DNA from: Actinomadura kijaniata NBRC 14229 | Lineage (GTDB): Bacteria > Actinomycetota > Actinomycetes > Streptosporangiales > Streptosporangiaceae | Length of the DNA stretch: 39,980 nt | Direction of reading: 5' to 3' | Assembly (NCBI RefSeq): GCF_001552175.1 | Contig: NZ_BCQR01000115.1 | Coordinates: 1-39,980, forward strand | In this document: piece after piece, positions 24,238 to 32,714 of the stretch | How positions within the stretch are numbered: position 1 is the first letter of the stretch | How the letters are laid out: each line of letters begins with the position of its first letter | Notes under the pieces: generated by a model | What the model saw: the letters and a program-made list of their open reading frames with translations, nothing else | Databases searched by the model: none | Told to the model about the DNA's origin: nothing | Translations under genes and position numbers: made by a program

Positions 24238-24762
24238 ATGGACCTGATGCCGTACGTGGAGAGCCTCCGCCGCGAGCTCGCCGCCGCCGCCGAGGCGGGC
24301 GGTCCGGAGGCCCGTGCGCTGGCCGAGCGCCTCACCGGGGCCCTGGAGGCGGCCACCCGGCTCACCCTGCTGGAGGCGCTGTCGGCGGCGGCGGACGAGA
24401 TCACCCGCGATCTTGCTCCGGGTTCGGTCGATGTGCGGCTGCGCGGCGGCGACCCGGCGTTCGTGGTGACGCCGCCGCAGCCGGGGCCGCCTCCGGGGAG
24501 CGCGGCCGGCGGCGGGGCGGAGTTCGCGCGGGAGGCCGTGGCGCCGCCCGCCGAGGAGGGCGGCACCGCGCGGATGACGCTGCGGCTGCCCGAGCACCTC
24601 AAGCTTCGCGTGGAGGAGGCGGCCGGGCGGCAGGGCATCTCGGTCAACGCCTGGCTGGTCCGCGCCATCTCCGCCGCGTTCGATCCGGGCGCCGGAAGCC
24701 GTTCCGCCGAACGGCCGCGGCCGCACCAGAGCGGGCGCGGCTACACCGGCTGGGTGCGCTAG
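24238..24762 (+). CDS. Ribbon-helix-helix (HicB/Arc-like) regulator
   Basis: The protein is 174 aa. The C-terminal domain at about 111-148 (ARMTLRLPEHLKLRVEEAAGRQGISVNAWLVRAISAAF) is a typical ribbon-helix-helix DNA-binding fold like HicB or CopG. The N-terminal ~60 residues are helical (YVESLRRELAAAAEAGG, LTLLEALSAAADEITRDLAP), followed by a strand (VDVRLRGGDPAFVV) and a Pro/Gly linker. The tail is basic and ends GYTGWVR. Such proteins are often named antitoxins, but no toxin gene adjoins. It is followed by the DUF4097 protein and an ABC exporter, a gene order seen in other actinomycetes. It probably controls this operon through the upstream TGACGTC repeats. No Shine-Dalgarno site precedes the ATG, agreeing with leaderless initiation. 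Confidence 0.78.
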   Translation: MDLMPYVESLRRELAAAAEAGGPEARALAERLTGALEAATRLTLLEALSAAADEITRDLAPGSVDVRLRGGDPAFVVTPPQPGPPPGSAAGGGAEFAREAVAPPAEEGGTARMTLRLPEHLKLRVEEAAGRQGISVNAWLVRAISAAFDPGAGSRSAERPRPHQSGRGYTGWVR

Positions 24763-24846
24763 CGGCACCCGCACCGCCCCCGTCACCACGCATCGCCCGG
24801 CCCCGGGGCCGGGATACCGCACCGGACCCATGAGGAGGGTTCCGCC

Positions 24847-25692
24847 ATGCCTGCTTTCGACACCCCCGACCCCATCACCGCCGATATCGACGTCTACGTC
24901 GGCCAGGTCCGCATCCACGCCGAGGACCGCGCCGACACCGTGGTGGAGGTGCGTCCCAGCGACCCGTCCGCCGAGGCGAGCGTGCAGGCCGCCGAGCGGA
25001 CGGTCGTCGAGTTCTCCGGCGGACGGCTGCGGGTCAAGGGTCCGCGGCCCAAGGGCCTCGCGTACCTGCGCGCCTGGCGCGGCTCCATCGAGGTGACCAT
25101 CGGCCTGCCCGCCGGCTCCCGCCTGGAGGCCGGGGGCGCGGCGGACCTCATCGCCACCGGTCCGCTCGGTGAGGCCGTCCTGCGCAGCTCGTACGGCGAC
25201 CTGCGCCTGGAGGAGGCCGGTCCGCTGGAGGCCAGGGCGTCCAACGGCGACATCTCCGTGGACCGGGTGACCGGGCCCGTCGAGGTGAGCTGCTCCACCG
25301 GGGCGATCCGGATCGGGGCCGTCACCGGCCCCGGCACGGTGAAGAACTCCACCGGCGCCATCACCGTGGGCGAGGTGGCCGGCGAGCTGCAACTGAAGAC
25401 CGCCACCGGCGACATCACCGTCGACCGCGTGCTGGCCGACCTCACCGCCAAGAGCGCGCACGGCCGGATCCGGATCGGCGCGGCGGTGAGCGGCACCCTC
25501 CGCCTGGAGAACGGCACCGGCAAGGTCGCCGTCGGCATCGCCGAGGGCACGGCCGCCTGGCTTGACCTGCACTCCAAGAACGGCGTGGTGCGCAACACCC
25601 TGACCCCCGCCGAAAGCCCCGAGGCCACCGACCTGGTCACCGAGGTGCACGTGCTCACCAACTACGGCGACATCGACATCCACCGTTCCTGA
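24847..25692 (+). CDS. DUF4097 beta-strand repeat protein
   Basis: The protein is 281 aa with no signal peptide or membrane helix. It is built of short repeated strand-turn units such as ASNGDISVDRVTGPVEV, STGAIRIGAVTGPGTV, STGAITVGEVAGELQL, TATGDITVDRVLADL and SAHGRIRIG, forming a single-stranded right-handed beta solenoid of the DUF4097 (adhesin-like) family. The ATG has GAGGAGG upstream. It is the second gene of the operon, 28 bp before the ATPase gene. The molecular role of these proteins is not established; a linked regulator/ABC exporter suggests an envelope-stress or sensing function, which is inference. Confidence 0.85.
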   Translation: MPAFDTPDPITADIDVYVGQVRIHAEDRADTVVEVRPSDPSAEASVQAAERTVVEFSGGRLRVKGPRPKGLAYLRAWRGSIEVTIGLPAGSRLEAGGAADLIATGPLGEAVLRSSYGDLRLEEAGPLEARASNGDISVDRVTGPVEVSCSTGAIRIGAVTGPGTVKNSTGAITVGEVAGELQLKTATGDITVDRVLADLTAKSAHGRIRIGAAVSGTLRLENGTGKVAVGIAEGTAAWLDLHSKNGVVRNTLTPAESPEATDLVTEVHVLTNYGDIDIHRS

Positions 25693-25720
25693 CCCCCCGA
25701 ACCCGCGCGAGGAGCCCCCC

Positions 25721-26695
25721 ATGAGCGACGCGATCACAGCCGAAGGGCTGGTCAAGAGATACGGCGAGGTGACCGCCCTGAACGGGCTGAGCTTCTCCGT
25801 CCCGCGAGGGACGGTGCTCGCCCTGCTCGGCCCGAACGGCGCCGGCAAGACCACGACGGTGCGGATCCTGACCACGCTGCTGCGTCCCGACGGGGGCCGC
25901 GCCACCGTCGCCGGATGCGACGTCGTCGCCGAGGCCCGGCGGCTGCGCTCCTACATCGGGCTGTCCGGCCAGTACGCGGCCGTCGACGAGCACCTCACCG
26001 GCGCCGAGAACCTGGAGATGATCGGACGCCTGTACCACCTGGGCGCCAGGCGCAGCCGGGCCCGCGCCCGCGAGCTGCTGGAACGCTTCGACCTCACCGG
26101 CGCCGCCGACCGTCCGGTGAGGGGCTACTCCGGCGGCATGCGGCGCCGCATCGACCTCGCCGGCGCGCTGGTCGCCAACCCGCCGGTGCTGTTCCTGGAC
26201 GAGCCCACCACCGGCCTGGACCCCCGCGCCCGCGCCGCGCTGTGGGACACCATCTCCGAACTCGTCGCGGGCGGCAGCACGCTGCTGCTGACCACCCAGT
26301 ACATGGAGGAGGCCGACCGCCTCGCCGACCAGATCATGGTGGTCGACCACGGTCGCGCCATCGCCCGCGGCACCGCCGACGAGCTGAAGGACCAGGTCGG
26401 CGGCAACCGCATCGAGCTGAGCGTGACCGACGCCGCCGAGCTGGAGGTCGCCCGGGACGCCCTCGCCTGGGTCGCCGTCGGCGCCATGCGGACCGTCCCC
26501 GAGTCGCTCCAGATCACCGTCCCGGTCACCGACGGCCCCGAGTCGCTCCGCCACGCCCTCGGGCGGCTGGCCGACGCCGGGGTCCGGGTCCGGGACGCCG
26601 GGCTGCGGCGGCCCACCCTCGACGACGTCTACCTCACCCTGACCGGACACCGCGCGTCCGGCACCGACGAGCAGGTCCGGGAGGCCATCCGATGA
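25721..26695 (+). CDS. ABC transporter ATPase, DrrA-like drug/lipid exporter type
   Basis: The protein is 324 aa. It has Walker A GPNGAGKTT (37-45), Q loop LSGQYAAVDEHLTG (the DrrA-type Q-loop sequence), signature YSGGM (136-140), Walker B VLFLDEPTTGLD (156-167), switch region TTQYMEEAD, and the C-terminal extension typical of DrrA (RIELSVTDAAELE through RRPTLDDVYLTLTGH). It energises export with the permease encoded next, whose ATG overlaps its stop (ATGA, 26692-26695). Daunorubicin-resistance DrrAB is the best-known relative; many relatives export other hydrophobic compounds or lipids. The neighbouring P450 gene makes export of an oxidised product conceivable. Confidence 0.9.
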   Translation: MSDAITAEGLVKRYGEVTALNGLSFSVPRGTVLALLGPNGAGKTTTVRILTTLLRPDGGRATVAGCDVVAEARRLRSYIGLSGQYAAVDEHLTGAENLEMIGRLYHLGARRSRARARELLERFDLTGAADRPVRGYSGGMRRRIDLAGALVANPPVLFLDEPTTGLDPRARAALWDTISELVAGGSTLLLTTQYMEEADRLADQIMVVDHGRAIARGTADELKDQVGGNRIELSVTDAAELEVARDALAWVAVGAMRTVPESLQITVPVTDGPESLRHALGRLADAGVRVRDAGLRRPTLDDVYLTLTGHRASGTDEQVREAIR

Positions 26696-27495
26696 ACGCG
26701 CTCACCATGCCCCTCGCCGACGGCTGGACCATCGCCCGGCGCAACGCCCTGAAGATCAGGCGGTCGCCGGACCTGCTCGGCAGCGTCATCATGCTCCCGA
26801 TCGTGCTGGTGCTGCTGTTCGCCTACGTCTTCGGCAGCGTCATCGACGTCCCCGGGATGTCGTACCGGGAGTTCCTGATCCCCGGCATCTTCGTCCAGGC
26901 CGTGATCTCGGGCGCGCAGATCACCGGTTACACGCTGACCCTGGACCTGCAGAAGGGCATCTTCGACCGGTTCCGCTCGCTGCCCATGGCCCCGTCCGCG
27001 GTGCTGACCGGCCAGACCTTCAGCGACCTGCTGATGAACCTCGCCAGCCTGGTCGTCATGGCGGCGATGGGCCTGATCGTCGGCTGGCGGGTGCACACCT
27101 CGCCCCTTGAGGCCGTCCTCGGGTTCGGGCTGCTGCTGTTGTTCGCCTACGCGTTCTCCTGGGTCACCGCGACCGTCGCGCTGAGCCTGCGCACCCCGGA
27201 GAGCTTCAACAACATCGCCACCATGGTGTCGCTGCCGCTGATGTTCGTCTCCAACGCCTTCCTCGACAGCTCCAGGCTGCCCACGCCGGTGCGCGTCGTC
27301 GCCGAGTGGAATCCCGTGTCCACCTTCACCCAGGCCGCGCGCGAGCTGTTCGGCAACACCAGCCCCGCGATGAAGACCTCCGACGCCTGGCCCCTCCAGC
27401 ACGCCGTCCCGGTGTCGCTGCTCTGGATCGCCGTCATGCTCCTCGTGTTCGTCCCGCTGGCGACCCGCCTCTACAAGAAGGCCGTCAGCGCCTGA
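26692..27495 (+). CDS. ABC-2 type permease, DrrB-like
   Basis: The protein is 267 aa with six helices: LLGSVIMLPIVLVLLFAYVFG, the FLIPGIFVQAVISGAQITG region, LVVMAAMGLIVGW, VLGFGLLLLFAYAFSWVTATVAL, SLPLMFVSNAFLD, and LLWIAVMLLVFVPLATRLYKKA at the end. The cytoplasmic EKG-like loop LQKGIFDRFRSLPMAPSAVLTGQ is the family hallmark that contacts the ATPase. SNAFLDSSRLPTPVRVVAEWNPVS is the conserved ABC-2 segment. It forms the exporter with the preceding ATPase. It is translationally coupled to drrA-like and lies 44 bp before the P450 gene, which could be co-transcribed. Confidence 0.9.
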   Translation: MNALTMPLADGWTIARRNALKIRRSPDLLGSVIMLPIVLVLLFAYVFGSVIDVPGMSYREFLIPGIFVQAVISGAQITGYTLTLDLQKGIFDRFRSLPMAPSAVLTGQTFSDLLMNLASLVVMAAMGLIVGWRVHTSPLEAVLGFGLLLLFAYAFSWVTATVALSLRTPESFNNIATMVSLPLMFVSNAFLDSSRLPTPVRVVAEWNPVSTFTQAARELFGNTSPAMKTSDAWPLQHAVPVSLLWIAVMLLVFVPLATRLYKKAVSA

Positions 27496-27539
27496 CCACC
27501 GGCGCCCGAACGCTTACCGACGAGAGGTGAGGAACGATC

Positions 27540-28745
27540 ATGAGCGAATCCCTCCACACCGTCACGGCGCTGCCGACGGAGCGGCGGCCCGGCTGCCCGT
27601 TCGACCCGCCGGACGAGCTGATCGACGCCCGCCGGCACGGCCCCATCAGCCGCTACACCTTCCCCGGCGGGAGACCCGGCTGGCTGGTCACCGGATACGA
27701 CCTGGTCAGGTCGGTGCTGGCCGACCCGCGGTTCAGCTCGCGCCGGGAGCTGATGCTCCACCCGTTCCTCGACCTCACCGGCGTGGAGATCCCACCGGCG
27801 GCGCCCGGCGAGTTCCTCCTCATGGACGAGCCGCGGCACGGGCGCTACCGGAAACCGCTGGTGGGCAAGTTCACCGTACGGCGGATGCGGCTGCTCACCG
27901 AGCGCGTCGAGCAGATCACCGCCGAGCATCTGGACGCCATGGAGGAGGCCGGGCCGCCGGTGGACCTGGTGACCGCGTTCGCCCGGCCCGTCCCCGCCAT
28001 CATGATCTGCGAGCTGCTGGGGGTGCCGTACCGGGACCGGGGCTCCTTCCAGGAGCAGATCGAGTCGCTGCTCGGCGGGGAGGCCGGGGACGAGGAGCAG
28101 ATGGCGGCCTACACCGCGGTCCAGGACCACCTCGCCGAGCTGGTGGCCGCCAAGCGCGCCCGTCCCACCGACGACGTGCTCAGCGACCTCACCGACAGCG
28201 ACCTGACCGACGAGGAGCTGAAGGGGATCGGGCTGCTCCTGCTGGCGGCCGGGTTCGACACCACCGCGAACATGCTGGCACTGGGCACCTTCGCGCTGCT
28301 GCGCGACCCGGCGCAGCTGGCCGCGCTGCGCGCCGATCCCGCGCTCACCGACCAGGCCGTGGAGGAGCTGCTGCGCTACCTGACCGTCGCCAAGACGTTC
28401 ATGCGGACGGCGCTGGAGGACGTCGAGGTGGGCGGCCAGACGATCGAGGCCGGTACGGCGGTCATCCTGTCGTACAACACCGCCAACCGCGATCCCGAGC
28501 GCTTCACCGATCCCCACGTGCTCGACCTCCGGCGGCGGGAGGGCGGGCACCTGGCCTTCGGCCACGGCGTCCACCAGTGCCTGGGGCAGCAGCTGGCCCG
28601 CGTCGAGATGCACGTCGCGTTCCCCGCGCTGTTCGACCGCTTCCCCACGCTGCGCCTGGCCGTCCCGGCCGAGGAGGTCGCCCTGCGCCCGGAGACCGCC
28701 GACGTCTACGGGGTGAAGAGCCTGCCGGTCACCTGGGACGCGTGA
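27540..28745 (+). CDS. Cytochrome P450 (CYP105/CYP107-like class)
   Basis: The protein is 401 aa, soluble bacterial type. The I-helix oxygen-activation motif is AAGFDTT (236-242), the K-helix ExxR is Glu276-Arg279 (EELLRY), and the heme loop is FGHGVHQCLGQQLAR with proximal Cys347. All canonical residues are present, so a normal monooxygenase is expected. It needs ferredoxin and reductase, and no such genes adjoin. GAGG lies seven bases before the ATG. The 44-bp distance from the exporter permease gene, with no terminator visible, suggests it belongs to that operon. The substrate is unknown. It converges with the WD40 gene. Confidence 0.92.
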   Translation: MSESLHTVTALPTERRPGCPFDPPDELIDARRHGPISRYTFPGGRPGWLVTGYDLVRSVLADPRFSSRRELMLHPFLDLTGVEIPPAAPGEFLLMDEPRHGRYRKPLVGKFTVRRMRLLTERVEQITAEHLDAMEEAGPPVDLVTAFARPVPAIMICELLGVPYRDRGSFQEQIESLLGGEAGDEEQMAAYTAVQDHLAELVAAKRARPTDDVLSDLTDSDLTDEELKGIGLLLLAAGFDTTANMLALGTFALLRDPAQLAALRADPALTDQAVEELLRYLTVAKTFMRTALEDVEVGGQTIEAGTAVILSYNTANRDPERFTDPHVLDLRRREGGHLAFGHGVHQCLGQQLARVEMHVAFPALFDRFPTLRLAVPAEEVALRPETADVYGVKSLPVTWDA

Positions 28746-28775
28746 CCGGCGGCCGTCCGCACGCGACCGGGCGGG

Positions 28776-29810
28776 TCAGGGGGTGAGATCCCACAGGTGG
28801 ACCAGGCCGTCCTGGCCGGCGGTCACGGCGACCGGGCGGCCGCGGACCTCCGTCACGACCACCGCGTTGATCCGGCTCCGGTGGCCGGTCAGGGGTGTCC
28901 CGACCGGGACGCCGTGGGTGAGGTCCCAGATCCGCGCGGTTCCGTCGTCGCCGCCGGTCACCGCGAGCGCGCGTCCCCCGGCCACGGCGGCGTCCATGGC
29001 GAGGATCCCGGCGTCGTGGGCACTGACGGGATCCGCGATCGGCCCGGCGTCGGCCAGGCTCCAACGCCAGAGGTCGCCGTCGTCGTTCGTCGCCGCCACG
29101 ACGCCCTCCGACAGCACGACGGTGCGGAAAACGCCCGCGCCGGTCATCGCGTGCAGCCGCTCGCCGCGTTCCAGATCCGTCACCTGCACACCGTCTCCGG
29201 ACGCCGACGCCACGAGCACGCGCCCGCCGATCCACGAAACCGCGAGGTCCCCCATGTCGTCCGAATGCCCGGGGAGTTCCCGGCACCGTTCCTCGATCCA
29301 TTCCGGGGACGCCGGGTCCCACTCGTAATGCTCGGGAGCGGAATTGCCCGCGACGAGGACGAGACGCCCGTCCGAACGGGTCGTGTCCAGGGCGTGGACG
29401 CCGCCGTGGCTCAGGATGACGCCGCTGAGCAGCTCGCCGCTCATCAGATCCCACAGGGCCGGGCCCTGGTGGTGCCCGCCCGTGGCCAGCACGACCCGGC
29501 CGCCCACGACCTCCGCCCCGACACGCATGAAGTCGGGGTAGAGGTGGGGTGCGAGCCGGTCGTCGTCCTCTTCCTCGTCGGCGTCCTCGTCCTCTTCCTC
29601 GTCGTCGTACTCCTCTTCCTCGTCGTATTCCCTGAGTGCCTCCAGCGGGCGTTCGGTCCACTCGTCACCGAGCACATCCCACGTCCACACGTCGTTCCGG
29701 GAGTCGGCGCATATCACCAGAGGACGTCCGTCCACCTCGACCACCGCGAGGTCGTTGACGGGACTGTCGGACGGGACCACGCCGTCCTGGACCATTCGTT
29801 CGGATGACAT
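28776..29810 (-). CDS. WD40-repeat protein with an acidic insert
   Basis: The protein is 344 aa with no signal peptide or membrane helix. Several WD-type blades end in WD or similar: NDVWTWDVLGD, GPALWDLMSGELLSG, DLWRWSLADAG, GTARIWDLTHG and GLVHLWDLTP, with GHRSRINAV and VTGGDDGTARIWD as canonical GH-WD spacing. Residues 61-84 are nearly all Asp/Glu (EYDEEEEYDDEEEDEDADEE and on), inserted in an early blade loop, a low-complexity tract unusual for a small cytoplasmic propeller. The family forms interaction platforms. There is no kinase or effector domain, so the partner is unknown. Nothing shows co-transcription with its neighbours; a terminator lies between it and the upstream P450. Confidence 0.85.
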   Translation of the reverse strand: MSSERMVQDGVVPSDSPVNDLAVVEVDGRPLVICADSRNDVWTWDVLGDEWTERPLEALREYDEEEEYDDEEEDEDADEEEDDDRLAPHLYPDFMRVGAEVVGGRVVLATGGHHQGPALWDLMSGELLSGVILSHGGVHALDTTRSDGRLVLVAGNSAPEHYEWDPASPEWIEERCRELPGHSDDMGDLAVSWIGGRVLVASASGDGVQVTDLERGERLHAMTGAGVFRTVVLSEGVVAATNDDGDLWRWSLADAGPIADPVSAHDAGILAMDAAVAGGRALAVTGGDDGTARIWDLTHGVPVGTPLTGHRSRINAVVVTEVRGRPVAVTAGQDGLVHLWDLTP

Positions 29811-29964
29811 GCGGAAGATCGTAGTGAACCGGACGAAAAGGCGCCGGTTTTCCGGCGAACTTCCGATAACCGCAGCAGGCCATGCGTTGGGAATTGGCTT
29901 GCCGCCGCGATGTTCGACTCAGTCCGAGTTGTTTTCGAAAGCGAGATGTCCGTGACCGCCGAGG

Positions 29965-30000
29965 GGCTGTCGAGGCGGTGCGGGCCCTGCCTCGACAGCC
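29965..30000 (-). terminator. 12-bp perfect stem after the minus-strand P450
   Basis: GGCTGTCGAGGC (29965-29976) pairs with GCCTCGACAGCC (29989-30000) over a 12-base loop, 18 bp past the P450 stop codon. Confidence 0.75.
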
Positions 30001-30018
30001 GTGCGGGCGACGCGAGGT

Positions 30019-31356
30019 TCAGGCGTGGGCGGACTCGCGCGGCGTGAGGTTCATGTGGATGTCCTCGGCGGCCCACAGGACGAAGCGTTCGATGGGCGTG
30101 ACCGTCTGTTCGGGGGCCGGCTCGAAGTGGAAGCGCTTCAGCAGGATGGCCAGCACCAACTGGGCCTCGACGACCGCGAGGGCGGCGCCCTCACAGCTGC
30201 GCGGGCCGACGCCGAACGGGATGTAGGCCAGCCGGGGCCGCTCGGCCGACGCCTCCGCGGTGAACCGGTCGGGGTCGAACACCTGCGGGTCGGGCCAGTA
30301 CTCGGGGTTCATGTGCACGGCCCAGAACGGGTAGAAGATGGTCGTGCCCGCGGGAACGGTGTACTCGCCGAGCACGAGGTCCTCGGTGGCCTCCCGCGCG
30401 CCGTACGGGCCCGGCGGGTACAGCCGCATCGTCTCCCTGAGCACCCTGTCCAGGTAGGTCAGCTTCCTGAGGTCGCCGTACTCGGGCACGGCGCGGTCGC
30501 CCAGGACCCGGTCCAGTTCCTCGGTGACGCGCTTGGCCACGTCGGGGTGCCCGGCCAGCAGGTACAGCGTCCAGGAGATGGCGACGCCGGTGGTGTGGTG
30601 GGCGGCCAGCATGGTCATCAGCACGGTGTCGCGGATCCGCGCCGGGGACTCGCCCGCCGCGGCCAGGGCGGCGATCAGGTCGCTGCGGTCGGCCCGCTCG
30701 TCGGCGCCGCGTTCGCGGTGGGCGGTGAGCACCTGGTCGACGGTCGCGCGCAGGTGGGCCAGGGCCCGCTCGGCGCCCGAGGTGTCCGCCCCGGGCGTCA
30801 GGTACGCGGTGAGCACCTCCTCGAACGCGGACACGACCCGCCCGGCCGCCTCCGGGGACTCCAGGCCGCTGCCGAGCGCGTACTGGCAGATCATGCGCAG
30901 GGACAGCTCGCTCAGGTCCCGCTGGAGGGCGACCGTGCCCTCGGCGGCGCGCTCGGCCCACCGGTCGGCCAGCTCGTCCGTCAGCGCGGCGAACCGCGCG
31001 AAGTGCGCCTCATGCGAGGGCCGCCCGGCCAGCACCGACAGCATCACCCGGCGCCACGGGCCGTGCTCGTCGGCCGGGATCGTCTGCAGGTTGCCCGACT
31101 CCTGGAGGGGGGCCAGGAACTCGAAGAGCTTCTCGGGCCGCTTGTTGATCTTCGCGGTGGCCTCCAGCAGCACCGGATCGGCGACCGACACCGCCATGCC
31201 CGCGCCGGGCAGCGGGAACCGGACCACCGGCCCGTATTCCGCGTGAAGTTTCAACTGATAGTTGTGCAGCCCTCCGGCGGCCGCGACGGCGTCGGCGCCG
31301 TCGCCCTCCGCGGGGGGTCCAGGGATCTGCGATGGGGTGGTGCCGTCGCCTCGCAT
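30019..31356 (-). CDS. Cytochrome P450 with His in place of the I-helix acid
   Basis: The protein is 445 aa, longer than the usual ~400 aa. The K helix keeps Glu308-Arg311 (LRETMRLYPPGP), the PERF-like region is DPDRF, and the heme loop is FGVGPRSCEGAALA (Cys388). The I helix reads MLAAHHTTG (residues 249-257), so the usual Gly-x-Asp/Glu-Thr becomes Ala-His-His-Thr. The acid/alcohol pair for proton delivery is half missing, which may mean altered chemistry. The PPGP and YPFWAVHMNPEYWPDPQVFDPDRF pattern is more like CYP102/eukaryotic-type P450s than CYP105. GGGAG lies seven bases before the ATG. It is divergent from the Methyltransf_19 gene with about 105 bp between them. Confidence 0.9.
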   Translation of the reverse strand: MRGDGTTPSQIPGPPAEGDGADAVAAAGGLHNYQLKLHAEYGPVVRFPLPGAGMAVSVADPVLLEATAKINKRPEKLFEFLAPLQESGNLQTIPADEHGPWRRVMLSVLAGRPSHEAHFARFAALTDELADRWAERAAEGTVALQRDLSELSLRMICQYALGSGLESPEAAGRVVSAFEEVLTAYLTPGADTSGAERALAHLRATVDQVLTAHRERGADERADRSDLIAALAAAGESPARIRDTVLMTMLAAHHTTGVAISWTLYLLAGHPDVAKRVTEELDRVLGDRAVPEYGDLRKLTYLDRVLRETMRLYPPGPYGAREATEDLVLGEYTVPAGTTIFYPFWAVHMNPEYWPDPQVFDPDRFTAEASAERPRLAYIPFGVGPRSCEGAALAVVEAQLVLAILLKRFHFEPAPEQTVTPIERFVLWAAEDIHMNLTPRESAHA

Positions 31357-31461
31357 TTGCGCTCTCCCACGTCAGAATCTTCGATTCGGTTGTTCCGGGA
31401 TGGCCGCAATGCTTTCATGTTCTGGACACTTCACGATATGGCCGGAGTTGAAATCGCTGCC

Positions 31462-32289
31462 ATGCAGGCCGGGGAGAAGACACTGAGCGCCGTCGACCCG
31501 CAGACGCCCAACGTCCCGCGGATGTACGACTACCTGCTCGGGGGCAAGGACAATTACGCCGTCGACCGGGAGGCCGTGGCGGAGGTGGTCCGGCACGCGC
31601 CCGACACCCCGTTCATGGCGCGCGAGAACCGCGCCTTCCTGCGGCGCGCGGTGCGGTTCCTGGCCCAGTCCGGCATCCGGCAGTTCATCGACCTCGGCTC
31701 GGGCCTGCCGACCCAGGGCAACGTGCACGAGATCGCCCACCAGGTCGCCCCCGACGCCCGCGTCGTGTACGTCGACGTGGAGCCGATCGTGCTGACCCAC
31801 GGGCGGGCGCTGCTGGCCAACAAGCCGGAGGTGACCGTCATCCAGGGCGACATCCGGCGCATCGACGAGATCCTGGGCGATCCCGAGCTGGGCAGGCTCA
31901 TCGACTTCGACCAGCCGGTCGCGGTGCTGATGCTGGCGGTGCTGCACTTCATCGACGACGAGTACGACCCGCCCGGGATCGTGGCGCGGATCCGCGCCGC
32001 CATGGCGCCCGGAAGCTATCTGGCGGTGTCGCACGTGACCGGTGACTTCGACACCGACAGCAGGGTCCAGGACGCGGCCGCGGCGTACGAGAAGGCCACG
32101 AACCAGATCACCCTGCGCAGCCGCGCGCAGGTCCTGCGGCTGTTCGACGACCTGGAGCTGGTGGAGCCGGGCCTCACCACCCTGTCGATGTGGCGTCCCG
32201 ATCCGGGCGCGACCGTCCCGCTCGGCGCCGAACGCCAGTGGTGCTACGCGGGCGTGGGACACAAGGCCGAAGCGCCGGGCGGCCTGTAG
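31462..32289 (+). CDS. Methyltransf_19 (DUF574) SAM-dependent methyltransferase
   Basis: The protein is 275 aa. The family-defining start is clear (PNVPRMYDYLLGGKDNYAVDRE), followed by motif I IDLGSGLPTQGNVHEIA, the ribose-binding VVYVDVEPIVLTHGRALL, VIQGDIRRIDEIL, and LMLAVLHFIDDEYDP. This family is large in Streptomyces and Actinomadura and often accompanies conservons and P450s; its substrates are mostly unknown. An in-frame ATG at 31438 would add eight residues, and neither start has a good Shine-Dalgarno site. GAATC-TTC-GATTC (31375-31387) in the divergent promoter region is a possible operator shared with the P450. Confidence 0.9.
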   Translation: MQAGEKTLSAVDPQTPNVPRMYDYLLGGKDNYAVDREAVAEVVRHAPDTPFMARENRAFLRRAVRFLAQSGIRQFIDLGSGLPTQGNVHEIAHQVAPDARVVYVDVEPIVLTHGRALLANKPEVTVIQGDIRRIDEILGDPELGRLIDFDQPVAVLMLAVLHFIDDEYDPPGIVARIRAAMAPGSYLAVSHVTGDFDTDSRVQDAAAAYEKATNQITLRSRAQVLRLFDDLELVEPGLTTLSMWRPDPGATVPLGAERQWCYAGVGHKAEAPGGL

Positions 32290-32321
32290 CCGGGCCGGGC
32301 ACCCTGGTATCCACGTCGGGT

Positions 32322-32714
32322 ATGCGCACCGTTCGCCTCCAGGGGCCCCTCTTCCACGTCACCGAGGACCCGGAGCAGGTCATCGGCGACTTCCTGGGTT
32401 TCGCCCTCTCGCTGCGGAACCTCTCCGGACGCCTCACGGCCGAGGAGCTGCACGAACGCTTCCGCCCCGGCGGGAGCGGCATGCGCCTCCCCGACGTGTT
32501 CGCCGCCTACCGGGCCCGGGAGAGCGACGCCGTCCCTCCCGAGTTCGGCGGGTGGGAGACCGAGGACCTGGAGCACAGGGAGCTGTGGGTGCTCACGCGC
32601 CTCCGCTTCGGCGGGCCGTCGCCCTCCGCCCTCGTCGAGGGCCCCGAGTTGCGGCACCTGCTGGACCGGGCCCTCGCGCTGCGCGGCGATGGGAGCGGGG
32701 GGCCGTTCCATTAG
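32322..32714 (+). CDS. Unrecognised 130-aa protein
   Basis: ATG 32322 opens a 130-codon frame 32 bp after the methyltransferase. The protein is soluble and mostly helical (EDPEQVIGDFLGFALSLRNLSGRLTAEELHERF, LPDVFAAYRAREA-like segment, ELRHLLDRALALRG) with a Gly/Pro loop. No family is recognised. Helix spacing with FL-x-FAL-x-LRNL hints at a small interaction protein. No clear ribosome site is seen, so it may be translated by read-on from the methyltransferase message. Its stop codon (TAG) lies inside a perfect palindrome. Confidence 0.55.
   Translation: MRTVRLQGPLFHVTEDPEQVIGDFLGFALSLRNLSGRLTAEELHERFRPGGSGMRLPDVFAAYRARESDAVPPEFGGWETEDLEHRELWVLTRLRFGGPSPSALVEGPELRHLLDRALALRGDGSGGPFH

Noticed and set aside
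24238..24762. Antitoxin of a HicAB toxin-antitoxin pair
   Set aside because: The ribbon-helix-helix domain fits, but no HicA-like or other small toxin gene adjoins; the neighbours are DUF4097 and an exporter.
30001..31437. N-terminal extension of the Methyltransf_19 protein
   Set aside because: The frame is open only because it is antisense to the P450 gene; the family starts just before the PNVPRMYDYLLGGKDN motif.
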